This document shows, piece by piece, positions 33,982 through 43,395 of a stretch of DNA of 64,000 nt; position 1 is the first letter of the stretch; each line of letters begins with the position of its first letter. The DNA lies in contig JASGFC010000002.1 of assembly GCA_047605865.1 (NCBI GenBank), positions 1-64,000 on the forward strand. Direction: 5' to 3'. A program made the translations under genes and the position numbers. The stretch comes from JASGDC01 sp047605865 (GTDB lineage: Bacteria > Actinomycetota > Actinomycetes > Actinomycetales > Micrococcaceae). The notes below the pieces were generated by a model. The model saw nothing but the letters and a program-made list of their open reading frames with translations, made no database searches and had not been told where the DNA came from.

Positions 33982-34068
33982 GACCCTTTGTGTACCTGAT
34001 AGAGCCTGGTTGCCCTTGCTACATTCCTGTCCTGGGGGAGTTAGCAGGATACCACCACACAAAGAGTC
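33982..34068 (-). ncRNA. ffs: signal recognition particle RNA, small bacterial (4.5S) type
   Basis: The 87-nt RNA on the minus strand has a terminal stem of 12 bp (GACTCTTTGTGT / ACACAAAGGGTC). Inside, CTCCCCCAGGACA leads to the apical GGAA tetraloop (ACA-GGAA-TGT), followed by the conserved GTAGCAAGGGCAACCAGG. This is the helix-8 domain that binds Ffh, as in other actinobacteria, and the place just upstream of dnaX is the usual one. It works with Ffh and FtsY in co-translational membrane targeting. Confidence 0.93.
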
Positions 34069-34075
34069 AATAGTT

Positions 34076-34081
34076 ATTCTA
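34076..34081 (-). promoter_or_regulatory. extended -10 promoter of the SRP RNA
   Basis: TGCTAGAAT on the minus strand (extended TGn plus TAGAAT), 7 bp before the predicted 5' G. No convincing -35. Confidence 0.65.
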
Positions 34082-34165
34082 GCAGAATTATTGAATTGTA
34101 GGGGAGTAGTCTAAAATTTACGCTAAAATAGGGAAATATATTGGTATCTTCAATTGGGAGCGAAT

Positions 34166-35485
34166 GTGAAAATTTCTGTTATTGGGTGTGGCTATTTAGG
34201 TGCTGTTCATGCAGCGTGCATGGCATCTTTAGGGCACCACGTTATTGGTCTTGACGTAGATGAAAAGAAAATTGATTCTTTGAAAAAAGGTCAGGCACCT
34301 TTTTTTGAGCCTCAACTACAAGATCTACTGAAATCAGGTGTTGCTTCCGGGAACCTTGAATTTACAACAGATCCACAAAAAATATCTGATTCAGAAGTGC
34401 ATTTTATTGGAGTTGGCACACCACAAAAATCAGACAGTGAGGCTGCAGATCTAACATATGTTAACGCTGCAGTAGATACTATTACACAGCATGCTCCTCA
34501 AGATTCTGTTATCGTTGGAAAATCAACAGTACCTGTTGGTACAGCAGCTACTTTAGAGAAAAAAATCAACAAGAAACGCCCTGATATTTCACTAGTATGG
34601 AACCCAGAGTTTCTACGTGAAGGATATGCGGTTAAAGATACTTTGCATCCAGATAGGCTTGTGTATGGAGTTTCCCAAGACTCACAAAAAGCTAGTTTTT
34701 CGGAGCAGCAACTTGACCAGGTATACCAAAGCTACTTAGAACAAGAAATTGAGAAAATTGTTACGGATTATGCAACAGCAGAATTAGTAAAAGTTTCTGC
34801 AAATTCATTTTTAGCAACAAAAATCTCATTTATTAATGCTGTCGCAGAAGTTTGTGAAGCTACAGGAGCAAATGTTGTTACTTTGGCTCATGCTATTGGA
34901 CTTGACGATAGAATCGGCAAGAAATTCCTTAAAGCTGGAATTGGTTTTGGTGGAGGCTGTCTGCCAAAAGACATTCGTGGATTTAAGGCACGCGTTGAAG
35001 AACTTGGCATTGAAGGTCCTAAAAACTTGCTCGCCGAAGTTGATGTTATTAATACTCGTGCTCGAACACGAGCCGCAGAACTAGCTCAGAATCTTGTGAA
35101 GAAAAATAAGAAAGCTAAGATTGCTGCGCTAGGTGTTGCTTTTAAAGCAGATAGCGATGATCTAAGAGATTCTCCTGCTTTAGATATTGCTCAATCACTC
35201 AGCGAAGATGGCTACACACTTTCAGTTTATGATCCTGAGGCGAATGAAGAAGCTACTAAAATTCTAACGAAGGCAGGTTTTGCTACTAGTGCTGAAGAAG
35301 CAGTGAAAGACGCTGATTTAATCCTTGTGGGCACAGAATGGAAAGAGTTCCGTGAAGCAGATCCAAAAGAGTGGAAAAAATTAGTCAAGACACCAGTCAT
35401 TCTTGATGGGCGCAATTGCCTAGATCAGCAAGATTGGGAGCAAGCTGGTTTCACTTACCACGGCTTAGGAAATATAGCACGCTAA
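34166..35485 (+). CDS. UDP-glucose/GDP-mannose 6-dehydrogenase family protein
   Basis: NAD-dependent oxidation of a sugar nucleotide, most likely UDP-glucose to UDP-glucuronate, for surface polysaccharide. The 439-residue product has the Rossmann loop ISVIGCGYLGAVHAACMASLGH, VGTPQ, STVPVGTA, WNPEFLREGYAVKDTLHPDRLVYG, AELVKVSANSFLATKISF, the catalytic Cys in GIGFGGGCLPKDIRGF, and ALGVAFKADSDDLRDSP. GGGAG spaced 5 nt before GTG fixes this start. Its TAA overlaps the stop codon of the convergent GT4 gene. It opens the glycan locus. Confidence 0.93.
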   Translation: MKISVIGCGYLGAVHAACMASLGHHVIGLDVDEKKIDSLKKGQAPFFEPQLQDLLKSGVASGNLEFTTDPQKISDSEVHFIGVGTPQKSDSEAADLTYVNAAVDTITQHAPQDSVIVGKSTVPVGTAATLEKKINKKRPDISLVWNPEFLREGYAVKDTLHPDRLVYGVSQDSQKASFSEQQLDQVYQSYLEQEIEKIVTDYATAELVKVSANSFLATKISFINAVAEVCEATGANVVTLAHAIGLDDRIGKKFLKAGIGFGGGCLPKDIRGFKARVEELGIEGPKNLLAEVDVINTRARTRAAELAQNLVKKNKKAKIAALGVAFKADSDDLRDSPALDIAQSLSEDGYTLSVYDPEANEEATKILTKAGFATSAEEAVKDADLILVGTEWKEFREADPKEWKKLVKTPVILDGRNCLDQQDWEQAGFTYHGLGNIAR

Positions 35486-36645
35486 TTCTTTTCAGTGAGA
35501 GCTAAAACCAGCTCTGCAGCCTTGAGACCAATCTTTTCAAGTGAAGCATTTTCATTTGCCCAATTGCTAAGCTCTGCTCGATTTTCCCATGGGTTATCCA
35601 ACATATCAATCATTGCTTGAGCTGCTGAATCAGCATCATAATCAACGGCAACACCAAGTTTTTCATCTGTGACGAGCTTACTTCCCACATCATTACCTGC
35701 ATAAATCACAGGAGTGCCACAGGCAGAAGCAGCAAAAGTTTTAGTTGGTTGAGCCACTGTGTACCCTTGTGATGGGTCAACGCTTGCGAGGGCAGCTTTA
35801 GAGTGAGAAATCCATGAGGCAGCTTCTGGTCCAGCTTTTACCCCTAAGAAATGTACGTTGTTTGGAGCTTTCTCTTGTGCAATCTTTCTGAGTTTTTCTT
35901 CATGATCGCCCTGGCCCAGAATTACGAAATTAATGTCAGGATATTTTTCCATCACTTTGGGCATAGCCTCAATGAAGACGTCAATACCTTGCCAAGCCGA
36001 AAGCGTACCAGCATAGGCAAAGTATGGTTTTTCCATGAGCGGATCTTCTATAGCTGGTGCATCCATGTTAAAGATGCTGGTATCAACACCGTTGCCAACT
36101 ATGGAAATTTTTTCCTTTTTAACACCAATTTTTTGTAATCGTTCACTCATAGCTTCAGAAACAGTGAGTACTAAATCTGATGAGTTCAACATAGTCTTTT
36201 CAAGTTTTTCAAGAGAGAGTACTACTGGGGATGGAGCTCCAAATGATTTTGCAGCAGCACTCCACACGTCTGCAGCATAGTAAGCCCACGGCCTTTTTCT
36301 CATCTTAGCGATAGTATTGACCACTACTGCAGTAGTAGCAGGAGGCTCGGAGACATAGACATCAGGTGTGTCAGCAGAGAGCAGTCTTTTAAAGAGAGGC
36401 AAATCGAAGCTCATATAATTGACATAACCTTTGATGTTTCCTTGTTTGTTGCGAAGTGCTTTCTTACGATCTACCTTCACGCCCGAATCTTTGACGGAAC
36501 TATCTTGAGTTGGGTCAAAAGTGGTTGTGATAACTTCAGCAGAGGCACCTAGGGTAACAAATCCACGTGCTAAAGAACGTAGGCGAAATGCTGCGGCTGC
36601 TGGTTCAGGGGCATAAATACGAGTGGCTATAATTACTTTCTTCAT
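35482..36645 (-). CDS. glycosyltransferase family 4 protein
   Basis: A 387-residue GT-B fold enzyme. N-terminus: IIATRIYAPEPAAAAFRLRSLARGFVTLGASAEVIT, typical of GT4. The C-terminal donor-binding half has ISIVGNGVDTSIF, YAGTLSAWQGIDVFIEAMPKV, FVILGQGDHEEKLR, and SVDPSQGYTVAQPTKTFAASACGTPVIYAG; the usual E-x7-E motif is weak. It probably adds a sugar to a lipid-linked or cell-wall glycan on the cytoplasmic face. It is second in a two-gene minus-strand unit with the GT2 at 36689-37516 (43-bp gap). Confidence 0.88.
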   Translation of the reverse strand: MKKVIIATRIYAPEPAAAAFRLRSLARGFVTLGASAEVITTTFDPTQDSSVKDSGVKVDRKKALRNKQGNIKGYVNYMSFDLPLFKRLLSADTPDVYVSEPPATTAVVVNTIAKMRKRPWAYYAADVWSAAAKSFGAPSPVVLSLEKLEKTMLNSSDLVLTVSEAMSERLQKIGVKKEKISIVGNGVDTSIFNMDAPAIEDPLMEKPYFAYAGTLSAWQGIDVFIEAMPKVMEKYPDINFVILGQGDHEEKLRKIAQEKAPNNVHFLGVKAGPEAASWISHSKAALASVDPSQGYTVAQPTKTFAASACGTPVIYAGNDVGSKLVTDEKLGVAVDYDADSAAQAMIDMLDNPWENRAELSNWANENASLEKIGLKAAELVLALTEKN

Positions 36646-36688
36646 CTTAGAATTTTCTCATAAAGTTGGGGTGGACACATCATTGAAC

Positions 36689-37516
36689 TCAATTTTGAAA
36701 GAGAGTTTTAAAACTTTCTTGGGTTGCATCAACTTTAGACTGAAGTACTTTTTTACTGCGCTTCGTGCCAAAAGTGGCATTGCTGATATGGACAATTTTT
36801 ACTGACGGTATAAATTTAACCAGCAAGTCTAATTTACGGCATTGTTCGGCAATAAAAATTTCTTCATCAAAGAGGAAAATTTTGTAATCTAATGTTCCAC
36901 CTTTTGCAAAGAAAGCCTCAGTAATAATCATGAAAGAACCATGTGCTGCATAAATGGAGCGTTCTTCTAGAGTTGTTGTATCTTTTTTGAACTTATCTCT
37001 GATGGGCGCCGAGTAGATATCTGCCGTTGTGACTAGTTGGGTGGTCAGAGTATTATGGAACATCAATTTACGTAGTTGCATTGCACGCTTTGACGGACGA
37101 GAGTTAAGCATCGGATTTTGATGATCGTTGCGCTTCACAGACACGATATCAGGGGCAAACACACCAACATTATCGTAAGTATTATTGCATTCAATAATTT
37201 TAGATAGCTCTTGTGAACTGCCAAGTTGTAAATCTAGGTTTGAAATGACAACAAGATCTTTTTTTTCCATTTTATGAGTGATGAAGTTGTTATAACAGTA
37301 AGCACTGGCACCTAAGAAGCCTCTATTTTTCTGTGAGTCAATAATAGTGACACGGTCATCAAGCGTTAGTTCAGATAGCTTCTGAAGTTCTTCAGTATTT
37401 TCACTATTGTCAACAATATAGATTTCCCACTCTTCAAAATCTTGTTTCACGAAAGACTCAACAAATTCAGGGACAATACCTGAGGTAAAGTAGTTTACTG
37501 CAATAACTCTAATCAT
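36689..37516 (-). CDS. glycosyltransferase family 2 protein
   Basis: A 275-residue GT-A enzyme. The N-terminus IRVIAVNYFTSGIVPEFVESFVKQ...IYIVDNSENTEEL and KNRGFLGASAYCYNNFI fit the rhamnosyltransferase/WbbL-like branch. The DxD equivalent is in VVISNLDLQLG, and a later FLFDEEIFIAEQCRKL matches the acceptor/catalytic region. AAGGGG is 6 nt before the ATG. It is divergent from the double GT2 protein across 149 bp. Confidence 0.85.
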   Translation of the reverse strand: MIRVIAVNYFTSGIVPEFVESFVKQDFEEWEIYIVDNSENTEELQKLSELTLDDRVTIIDSQKNRGFLGASAYCYNNFITHKMEKKDLVVISNLDLQLGSSQELSKIIECNNTYDNVGVFAPDIVSVKRNDHQNPMLNSRPSKRAMQLRKLMFHNTLTTQLVTTADIYSAPIRDKFKKDTTTLEERSIYAAHGSFMIITEAFFAKGGTLDYKIFLFDEEIFIAEQCRKLDLLVKFIPSVKIVHISNATFGTKRSKKVLQSKVDATQESFKTLFQN

Positions 37517-37665
37517 TGGTACCCCTTATGGTCTTAGATATGTATTTTTAGTCTAGCTATATTTCTTTCAAAACTACGGTATTTAATACTTAAGTGGCAA
37601 TGTAGCCTAGGGCTCTCTGATAAGATTTTTACATAACTTCTTGTGCTGTTGAAAGTGGCGTTCCG

Positions 37666-39639
37666 ATGAAAAATGATGAATTTGGTATTGTAGTGATGGC
37701 TTGTTACAAGCCGAATGAAAAACTTTTTGCACAGCAACTTAAGTCTATTCAGCAACAAACACATGAGAACTTTGAATGTTTACTCAGTAGCGATGGTTCA
37801 CCAGAAGAGGTAAAAAAACTTGTTGATCGTTATTGTCCAAACGATTCAAGGTTTAAAGTCATTGGTTTTGAACAGCGCTTAGGGTTTCCTCAAAACTTTG
37901 AACGTGGTATTCTCAGCGCACCAAGTAGCGCTCAATGGATAGCATTGAGCGATCAAGATGATTTTTGGTATCCAGAAAAACTTGCTGAACTTATTCCTTT
38001 GTTGAACAACTATTCTTTAGTGAGTGGACAAGCAAATGTAGTTCCTGAAGCTGAAGCTGGGATAGTTTTAGGGCCAGGGGAGCGTACTACAGAAAGAAGA
38101 GTTACAACACCTTTGAGTTTGTTGGCACAAAATCAAATTACTGGTAGTTTTTCTGTGCTTAACCCTAAAGTCCTAGATATTGCTTTACCAATTCCTACGA
38201 TGAATTCTCAGGTTATTTATCATGATCAATGGTTTGCTTTGTGCGCCTTAGCTCTAGATGGAATCTATATCTTGGACAAGCCGCTACAAAATTACGTTCA
38301 GCATGAATCAAATTTTGTGGGAGAATCACGCAATGGATTCTTAGGTGGAGTAGGAAATACCATTGATAAATGGAAGAAGAAATTTCCTGATGCTCAACAT
38401 TTACCTAGCTTAGTGAAAAAAGGTGCACAAGATTTAGCAGATTCAGGTGTGGGCATAAGAGAAGTAATGGTGGCTACTTTAGCGCAGCGTCTTGAAGAAA
38501 AAGGAATTCCTGTTAAGCCTGAAATTCAGCAATTGTTTGATGTGTATCTAGCAGATAATTCTAAGAATAAAATAGTGAAGTCACTCTATTCTAGTGTGAA
38601 AAACAAGGAAGTTACTCCACAACGAGGCATTGAGTTAATCAGTGGGCTACCTTTCGTGAAGCCTCAAAAATATGTTTCTGCTCGCAATAAGACTGAAAAA
38701 AGCGCTGTTCCAAGCGGTATAAAAAACGTAGCTGCAGTTGTAGCTTGTTTTAATCCTGATGAAGGTTTAAAAACTTTAGTACAAGCTTTATTGGACGCTG
38801 CTGTGGATGTCTACTTGGTTAATGATGGTGGGACTTCTTTTGCTCAGGAGTACCAAGATTTGCCTACTGATAAGGTTTTCATCCTAGATAACAAAACAAA
38901 TAAAGGTATTGCACATGTTTTAAATCAAGGTATTAAAGAAGCACAGAAACATCAGAAGTATGATGCATTCTTTACCTTTGACCAAGATTCTTTAATCCCA
39001 GAAGAATTTGTTGCTTCCATGGTTAAGACTTTAAATAACGCATATGAAAAAGGAAATTCTAAAGTTGGAATGGTTATCCCAACTTCCTATGCAAGGGTGG
39101 CAAATAAGACTTTTGAAGATGAGTATGGCTGTAACTGTATAAACAATGAACCAATCCAATCAGGTCTTTTGATTCCACAAACAACATTTGAAGACCTTGG
39201 CTACTTTGAAGAAGCATATTTCATCGATATGGTGGATACGGAATTTTACTTACGTTGTAAAAGTAAAGGGTATGCATGTCTAGTAGCAAATGATGCACAC
39301 CTTGAGCATAAGCTAGGAAAACGTTACACTCCACAGATTTTTGGTAAAGAACGCTATCTCAACGGGAAACTAGTGCAGGTCTGGTTTCATGACCCGTACC
39401 GACAATATTACATTGTGCGTAATAGAATTCTTTTACGCAAAAAATACGCAAAAGAATTTCCACAATGGTTTGCAAAAAATCTTCAGGCAGAACTTAAACA
39501 GAATCTCATTATCATGAGCTTAGGTCCAAATAAGAAGAAAACTTTACTTGCTGTGCGCCGTGGGATAAAAGACGGGCTCAATAACGTCACTGGCAAAGTT
39601 CCAGATGATCTACGTGTAGCTCTTGATACAAACTCTTAA
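37666..39639 (+). CDS. two-domain GT2 glycosyltransferase
   Basis: The 657-residue protein carries two GT2 units. The first (about 1-230) has VVMACYKPNEKLFAQQLKSIQQQTHENFECLLSSDGS, RLGFPQNFERGI, and the DxD motif in ALSDQDDFWYPEKL. A helical linker (about 230-340) follows. The second (about 345-640) has AAVVACFNPDEGLKTLV, GIAHVLNQGI and the acidic motif FFTFDQDSLIPEEF, and resembles the rhamnosyltransferase-like protein at 43396. Two-domain enzymes often make alternating linkages or polymerise a disaccharide; that is inference here. It stands alone on the plus strand. Confidence 0.86.
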   Translation: MKNDEFGIVVMACYKPNEKLFAQQLKSIQQQTHENFECLLSSDGSPEEVKKLVDRYCPNDSRFKVIGFEQRLGFPQNFERGILSAPSSAQWIALSDQDDFWYPEKLAELIPLLNNYSLVSGQANVVPEAEAGIVLGPGERTTERRVTTPLSLLAQNQITGSFSVLNPKVLDIALPIPTMNSQVIYHDQWFALCALALDGIYILDKPLQNYVQHESNFVGESRNGFLGGVGNTIDKWKKKFPDAQHLPSLVKKGAQDLADSGVGIREVMVATLAQRLEEKGIPVKPEIQQLFDVYLADNSKNKIVKSLYSSVKNKEVTPQRGIELISGLPFVKPQKYVSARNKTEKSAVPSGIKNVAAVVACFNPDEGLKTLVQALLDAAVDVYLVNDGGTSFAQEYQDLPTDKVFILDNKTNKGIAHVLNQGIKEAQKHQKYDAFFTFDQDSLIPEEFVASMVKTLNNAYEKGNSKVGMVIPTSYARVANKTFEDEYGCNCINNEPIQSGLLIPQTTFEDLGYFEEAYFIDMVDTEFYLRCKSKGYACLVANDAHLEHKLGKRYTPQIFGKERYLNGKLVQVWFHDPYRQYYIVRNRILLRKKYAKEFPQWFAKNLQAELKQNLIIMSLGPNKKKTLLAVRRGIKDGLNNVTGKVPDDLRVALDTNS

Positions 39640-39684
39640 AGAAAACTTGTTTTAAAGAAGTATTTTCCTTAACTCAAAAAGTAT

Positions 39685-41922
39685 CTAAGGGTTGATGAAG
39701 GCATTTTGTTGGCCATTACCAGTGAAGCTGTCGCTTACATCGCTTTGGGTAGATTCATTTTGAACTTCCTGTAGTTGCTGAGTAATAGAAGAAGAATCAC
39801 AACTATTGATACCATATAGTTTTGCTTTACCCTCTTGAGCAATTAAATGAACCGCTGGTGATGTTTCTAAGTTCCCAAGCCCAGCAGCTGGCTGATTGAC
39901 AGGGTCTTTATTATTAACGTAGGAGACATCTTCAAATACCATGGCATAGCGTACATTACTTCTGTTAACAGCATCACATACTGAAGGATTAGACATCATA
40001 CCGTTGAGGCCTTGGAGAATGGTTTTATCATCATCTGTTAAGAAACGACTATTAACTCCGCCAAATTGCATAGGTGTTTTCCCGCTGTATAGATACGTTA
40101 AATTTGAACCATCGCCACGATTATTGGCAATCACTGAATTGTCAGGTACAAGTGTGTTCAGTTGCTTCATCAGTTTCATGTCATCTGCAGAAACCAGAGC
40201 AGGCATCTGTAGGGGGTTATTTCCATAATAAGCTGAAGGTATATTTCTATAGAAAGAGCCGAGGGCACCATTTTGGAGTGTGAACACGAAGGAAAGAATT
40301 GAAATTACTGCAAAAATTGAAGATAAACGAGGCAATGACCCTTCTGCAAGCTTTGTTGATTTCAATATTTGTCTCAGCGCATTAAGAACAGTAACAGCAG
40401 CAACTGTTGCCATGAGGGAGGCCATAATAGGATACAAGAAAGCAATTCTATAAGTATCTCCATACCAAAGACCAGTAAAGAAAGTTCTAATGCCTTCGTT
40501 TTGTACTCCATTTGCTATAACGAAGAAAAAACCTAGTAGCACATAAGAAACAACAATCCAGAGATATTTACGAAGCTTTCTATAGGCTAGAATGTAAATT
40601 CCGCCCAACAGAGTCAAGAAAGAGGCCATAGGGGAGTTCTTCCATTGCAACAAATCACCTATTAAATATGCAAAAGTTGCAGATCCAATAGATTGACGCG
40701 GGTGGCTGTCATAGTGCAATGTCAATTTTGCCCAGAGTATGAAATAGCAAACTGTAGCAATGAAAAAAGCTAGGGAGTAGAGTACTCTACGTCGATTCAT
40801 GCTAACTTTTTCTCGGCTTTTTACTCGATTAATATATACAAGGGCTTTCCCAATAAAGAACTGGAAGCCCAAAGGAATAATCAACAAGATTGTTGACATC
40901 ATTGTTGCAGGATGACACAAGGTAGTAGCAAGAATTCCAAGAGCAAAGCCAAGCCAACTTTTAAAAATGTTCAGTTCTGAGTAGGAATAGAAATGGAAGA
41001 TTCCTATAGCGCAAGCAATGATGGGAGGAACTAAAGCAATACCGAAGAAGTAAGGGTAGAGCACGCCCCACGCTAATCCAACAAAAGGGAAAATAACATA
41101 AGAAACACTAAATAGTGTCACCATAGCTACGCGGAATGATGACTTGCCAAAAATTTGATGCGCCAAGAAGAACATACCTACTGGCCAAACTAGAGAGGAA
41201 ACAACAATAGCTAGAGCATTGTTTACTACCACAATTTTGTCGAGAGCAAACGGCTGTGCAATAAGTGCAGTTGTTGCATGCCAGACAGAAGGGTAAAAGG
41301 TATGAGGGTAGTTAGGCATAAAATTTGATAGCTCAAAGGGAGAGGCCTTACCGCTCTCAAGAATCCATCGAATCGCGTTAAGGTGAAAAGGAGTATCAGG
41401 TGCTTGTGCTGGTCCATCAGGGAAGATGATTAAAGAACTTGTAAAAAAGAAGGCAATAAGTATTGCTAGACCAAGGCCAAAAGAAGACAAAGAAGATCTT
41501 TTAAGAAGTGGTATAGTCGCATTTTTTAGTTTTCGTTTCTTATTCTTTTGTGGGTTTTTCTTTTTTTGTGGAAGATTACTTTTGGCAGCTTTTGTTTCAC
41601 TTTTTTCAAGAAGTAATGAGCCATAGCCAAATTTAACAAGCAGAAACCTTAAAAAGAAGGAAAGAAGCACGGCACAGGCTGTGTAGAGCGAGAAAGTCAA
41701 AAGGTTAAAACCAATATTTAAGATGCCAAAAATTAAAGAGCTAGTACCTACCAGAGCGGTGGTTACTACTGGAGCTAAAGCAAATCTTGGAATTTTTGCG
41801 AATTTCCAGATGTTTAGAATCATGGTGCCTGGTATATATAAAACAAGGCAAGCTAACAGTATGATAGGAGTGAATGGTAGCCATGTAGCTAAGCTATCAG
41901 GCAACTTTGATAGTAGTAACAA
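39685..41922 (-). CDS. DUF6541 family polytopic membrane protein, paralog 2
   Basis: The 745-residue membrane protein is the largest of the three paralogs. A Lys/Asn-rich cytoplasmic insert (KSNLPQKKKNPQKNKKRKLK, about 115-140) separates the first helices from the core. The family block reads PDTPFHLNAIRWILESGKASPFELSNFMPNYPHTFYPSVWHA. The C-terminal extracytoplasmic part has SNPSVCDAVNRSNVRYAMVFEDVSYVN and KLYGINSCDSS, with the same paired Cys as the other paralogs. The start is a TTG with AAGGA 10 nt upstream; this is uncertain. Probable glycan-assembly enzyme of GT-C type, unproven. Confidence 0.78.
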   Translation of the reverse strand: MLLLSKLPDSLATWLPFTPIILLACLVLYIPGTMILNIWKFAKIPRFALAPVVTTALVGTSSLIFGILNIGFNLLTFSLYTACAVLLSFFLRFLLVKFGYGSLLLEKSETKAAKSNLPQKKKNPQKNKKRKLKNATIPLLKRSSLSSFGLGLAILIAFFFTSSLIIFPDGPAQAPDTPFHLNAIRWILESGKASPFELSNFMPNYPHTFYPSVWHATTALIAQPFALDKIVVVNNALAIVVSSLVWPVGMFFLAHQIFGKSSFRVAMVTLFSVSYVIFPFVGLAWGVLYPYFFGIALVPPIIACAIGIFHFYSYSELNIFKSWLGFALGILATTLCHPATMMSTILLIIPLGFQFFIGKALVYINRVKSREKVSMNRRRVLYSLAFFIATVCYFILWAKLTLHYDSHPRQSIGSATFAYLIGDLLQWKNSPMASFLTLLGGIYILAYRKLRKYLWIVVSYVLLGFFFVIANGVQNEGIRTFFTGLWYGDTYRIAFLYPIMASLMATVAAVTVLNALRQILKSTKLAEGSLPRLSSIFAVISILSFVFTLQNGALGSFYRNIPSAYYGNNPLQMPALVSADDMKLMKQLNTLVPDNSVIANNRGDGSNLTYLYSGKTPMQFGGVNSRFLTDDDKTILQGLNGMMSNPSVCDAVNRSNVRYAMVFEDVSYVNNKDPVNQPAAGLGNLETSPAVHLIAQEGKAKLYGINSCDSSSITQQLQEVQNESTQSDVSDSFTGNGQQNAFINP

Positions 41923-42139
41923 GTGGTCTCAATCCTTAAACGCTGTTAACAAACTATTCTTAATATACAATAAATGTGCACTTCTCTTGCCTCAGAACAC
42001 TCTAGGTTCTAAAGTTAGCTGTGTTAAGAAATGGCGGTAAGGCGGGCAATTTATGGTTGAAAGTTACATTTTCTTCTCAGAGTTAAATTCTTTGAGATAA
42101 AGTACAATAAAGAGAAGGAAATAAAGAAAGAGATAGCTT

Positions 42140-43378
42140 GTGGTTGAAGATACGTCAAGCAAAATCATAGGTACTGTTTTTAAACTTGCACGCTTTGCAG
42201 TCCCTCAATTGCTGACAGCTGTATTTTCGTTGTATGCAATTTCAATTCTTTCTAAGAGTTTTGGTGGTAAAACTCTCCTTGCATACGGTTTAGGTCAATC
42301 ATATGGAACCTTTGTTGCCCTTTTCATGGGTTGGGGCTGGACAACCATAGGTCCAGCTTTAGTGGCACCAGCAGAGCAAAACAAAAGGTATAGCTATCTA
42401 TGGACCTTCCTGAAAATGACGTTTATTCTGGGGGCAATACTTACTCCAATTGTTAGTGTTCTAGTCGTATGGAGTGCCCCAGATGGTGATAGAGATGTTG
42501 CGCTTGTCTCTTTCTTGGCTTCAGTTGTAACGGCTTTCATGCCCTCATGGTGGTTTGTTGCAACGAATCGGCCTTCATACATTCTTTTTTACGATGTTTT
42601 ACCTCGTGCACTGTCAACTTTAATCAGTATTATTCTCATGAAACATGGTGGTTCTGCTTATTTATTCCCATTGTCCAATATGATTTGTTGTATTCTCGGT
42701 GCTTCTATTTTTTATTGGCAGAAGAAGCCATGGAATTATAAAGGGCCTGAAAAAGTGCTGGACACTTTCAAAAGCCAATTTCATCCTTTCATGATTTCTG
42801 CTGGCGCAATGCTTTATGCACGTTTAATGCTTCCAGTTGTTAACTTTATTAATCCTGTGGCTGCAGTGTCATTTACTCAAGGGCTGCAGCTCTATAACTA
42901 TTGGACTATGTCTACAGCAATTACTGGATCTTCTTTCCAGAACTGGGTCAATAGAGGAGGGAAGAAAACTTTAGAGAGTTCCTTGAAATTTACCACATCG
43001 TGGTTCTTCCTCCACGGTATTGTCTTTGGTGGACTCCTTGGAATTCTAGGACCTTTTGTCAGCAATGTTATCTTTGGTGGTCTACAGGGTAACACTAAAG
43101 TAAGTTACTTCTTACTTGGCTTAACGTTTTTCTTCGTTGCTATGGGTACAGCTTTAGTTACTTTGTATTTAACACCTCTTGGGTATTCTCATTTATCTTC
43201 AAAAATTACAATTTTTTCGGGTATATTGGGGCTGTTGCTATTGTTGGTCTTAACAACAGCATTTGGGGTAAATGGCTCTTATGTAGCACTTTGTATTACT
43301 GAATTTAATATTAACTTTTTAGCATTAATTGTGATTGTCCTTCATCGTAAAGGTAAATTAAAAACTAGTGGTGTATAA
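42140..43378 (+). CDS. oligosaccharide flippase, Wzx/MATE-like
   Basis: The 412-residue protein has about 12 membrane helices and no soluble domain, with FAVPQLLTAVFSLYAISILSKSFGGKTLLAYGLGQSYG at the N-terminus, as in polysaccharide exporters of the MOP superfamily. It would flip the lipid-linked glycan made by the neighbouring transferases. The GTG start is preceded by a weak purine run; TACAAT at about 42101 may be the -10. It is followed after 17 bp by a GT2 gene and then DUF6541 paralog 3. Confidence 0.83.
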   Translation: MVEDTSSKIIGTVFKLARFAVPQLLTAVFSLYAISILSKSFGGKTLLAYGLGQSYGTFVALFMGWGWTTIGPALVAPAEQNKRYSYLWTFLKMTFILGAILTPIVSVLVVWSAPDGDRDVALVSFLASVVTAFMPSWWFVATNRPSYILFYDVLPRALSTLISIILMKHGGSAYLFPLSNMICCILGASIFYWQKKPWNYKGPEKVLDTFKSQFHPFMISAGAMLYARLMLPVVNFINPVAAVSFTQGLQLYNYWTMSTAITGSSFQNWVNRGGKKTLESSLKFTTSWFFLHGIVFGGLLGILGPFVSNVIFGGLQGNTKVSYFLLGLTFFFVAMGTALVTLYLTPLGYSHLSSKITIFSGILGLLLLLVLTTAFGVNGSYVALCITEFNINFLALIVIVLHRKGKLKTSGV

Positions 43379-43395
43379 AATTATCGAGAGAGATC

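Noticed and set aside
41426..42040. Plus-strand frames opposite the start of DUF6541 paralog 2
   Set aside because: Reverse complements of membrane and Lys-rich segments with no motif of their own.
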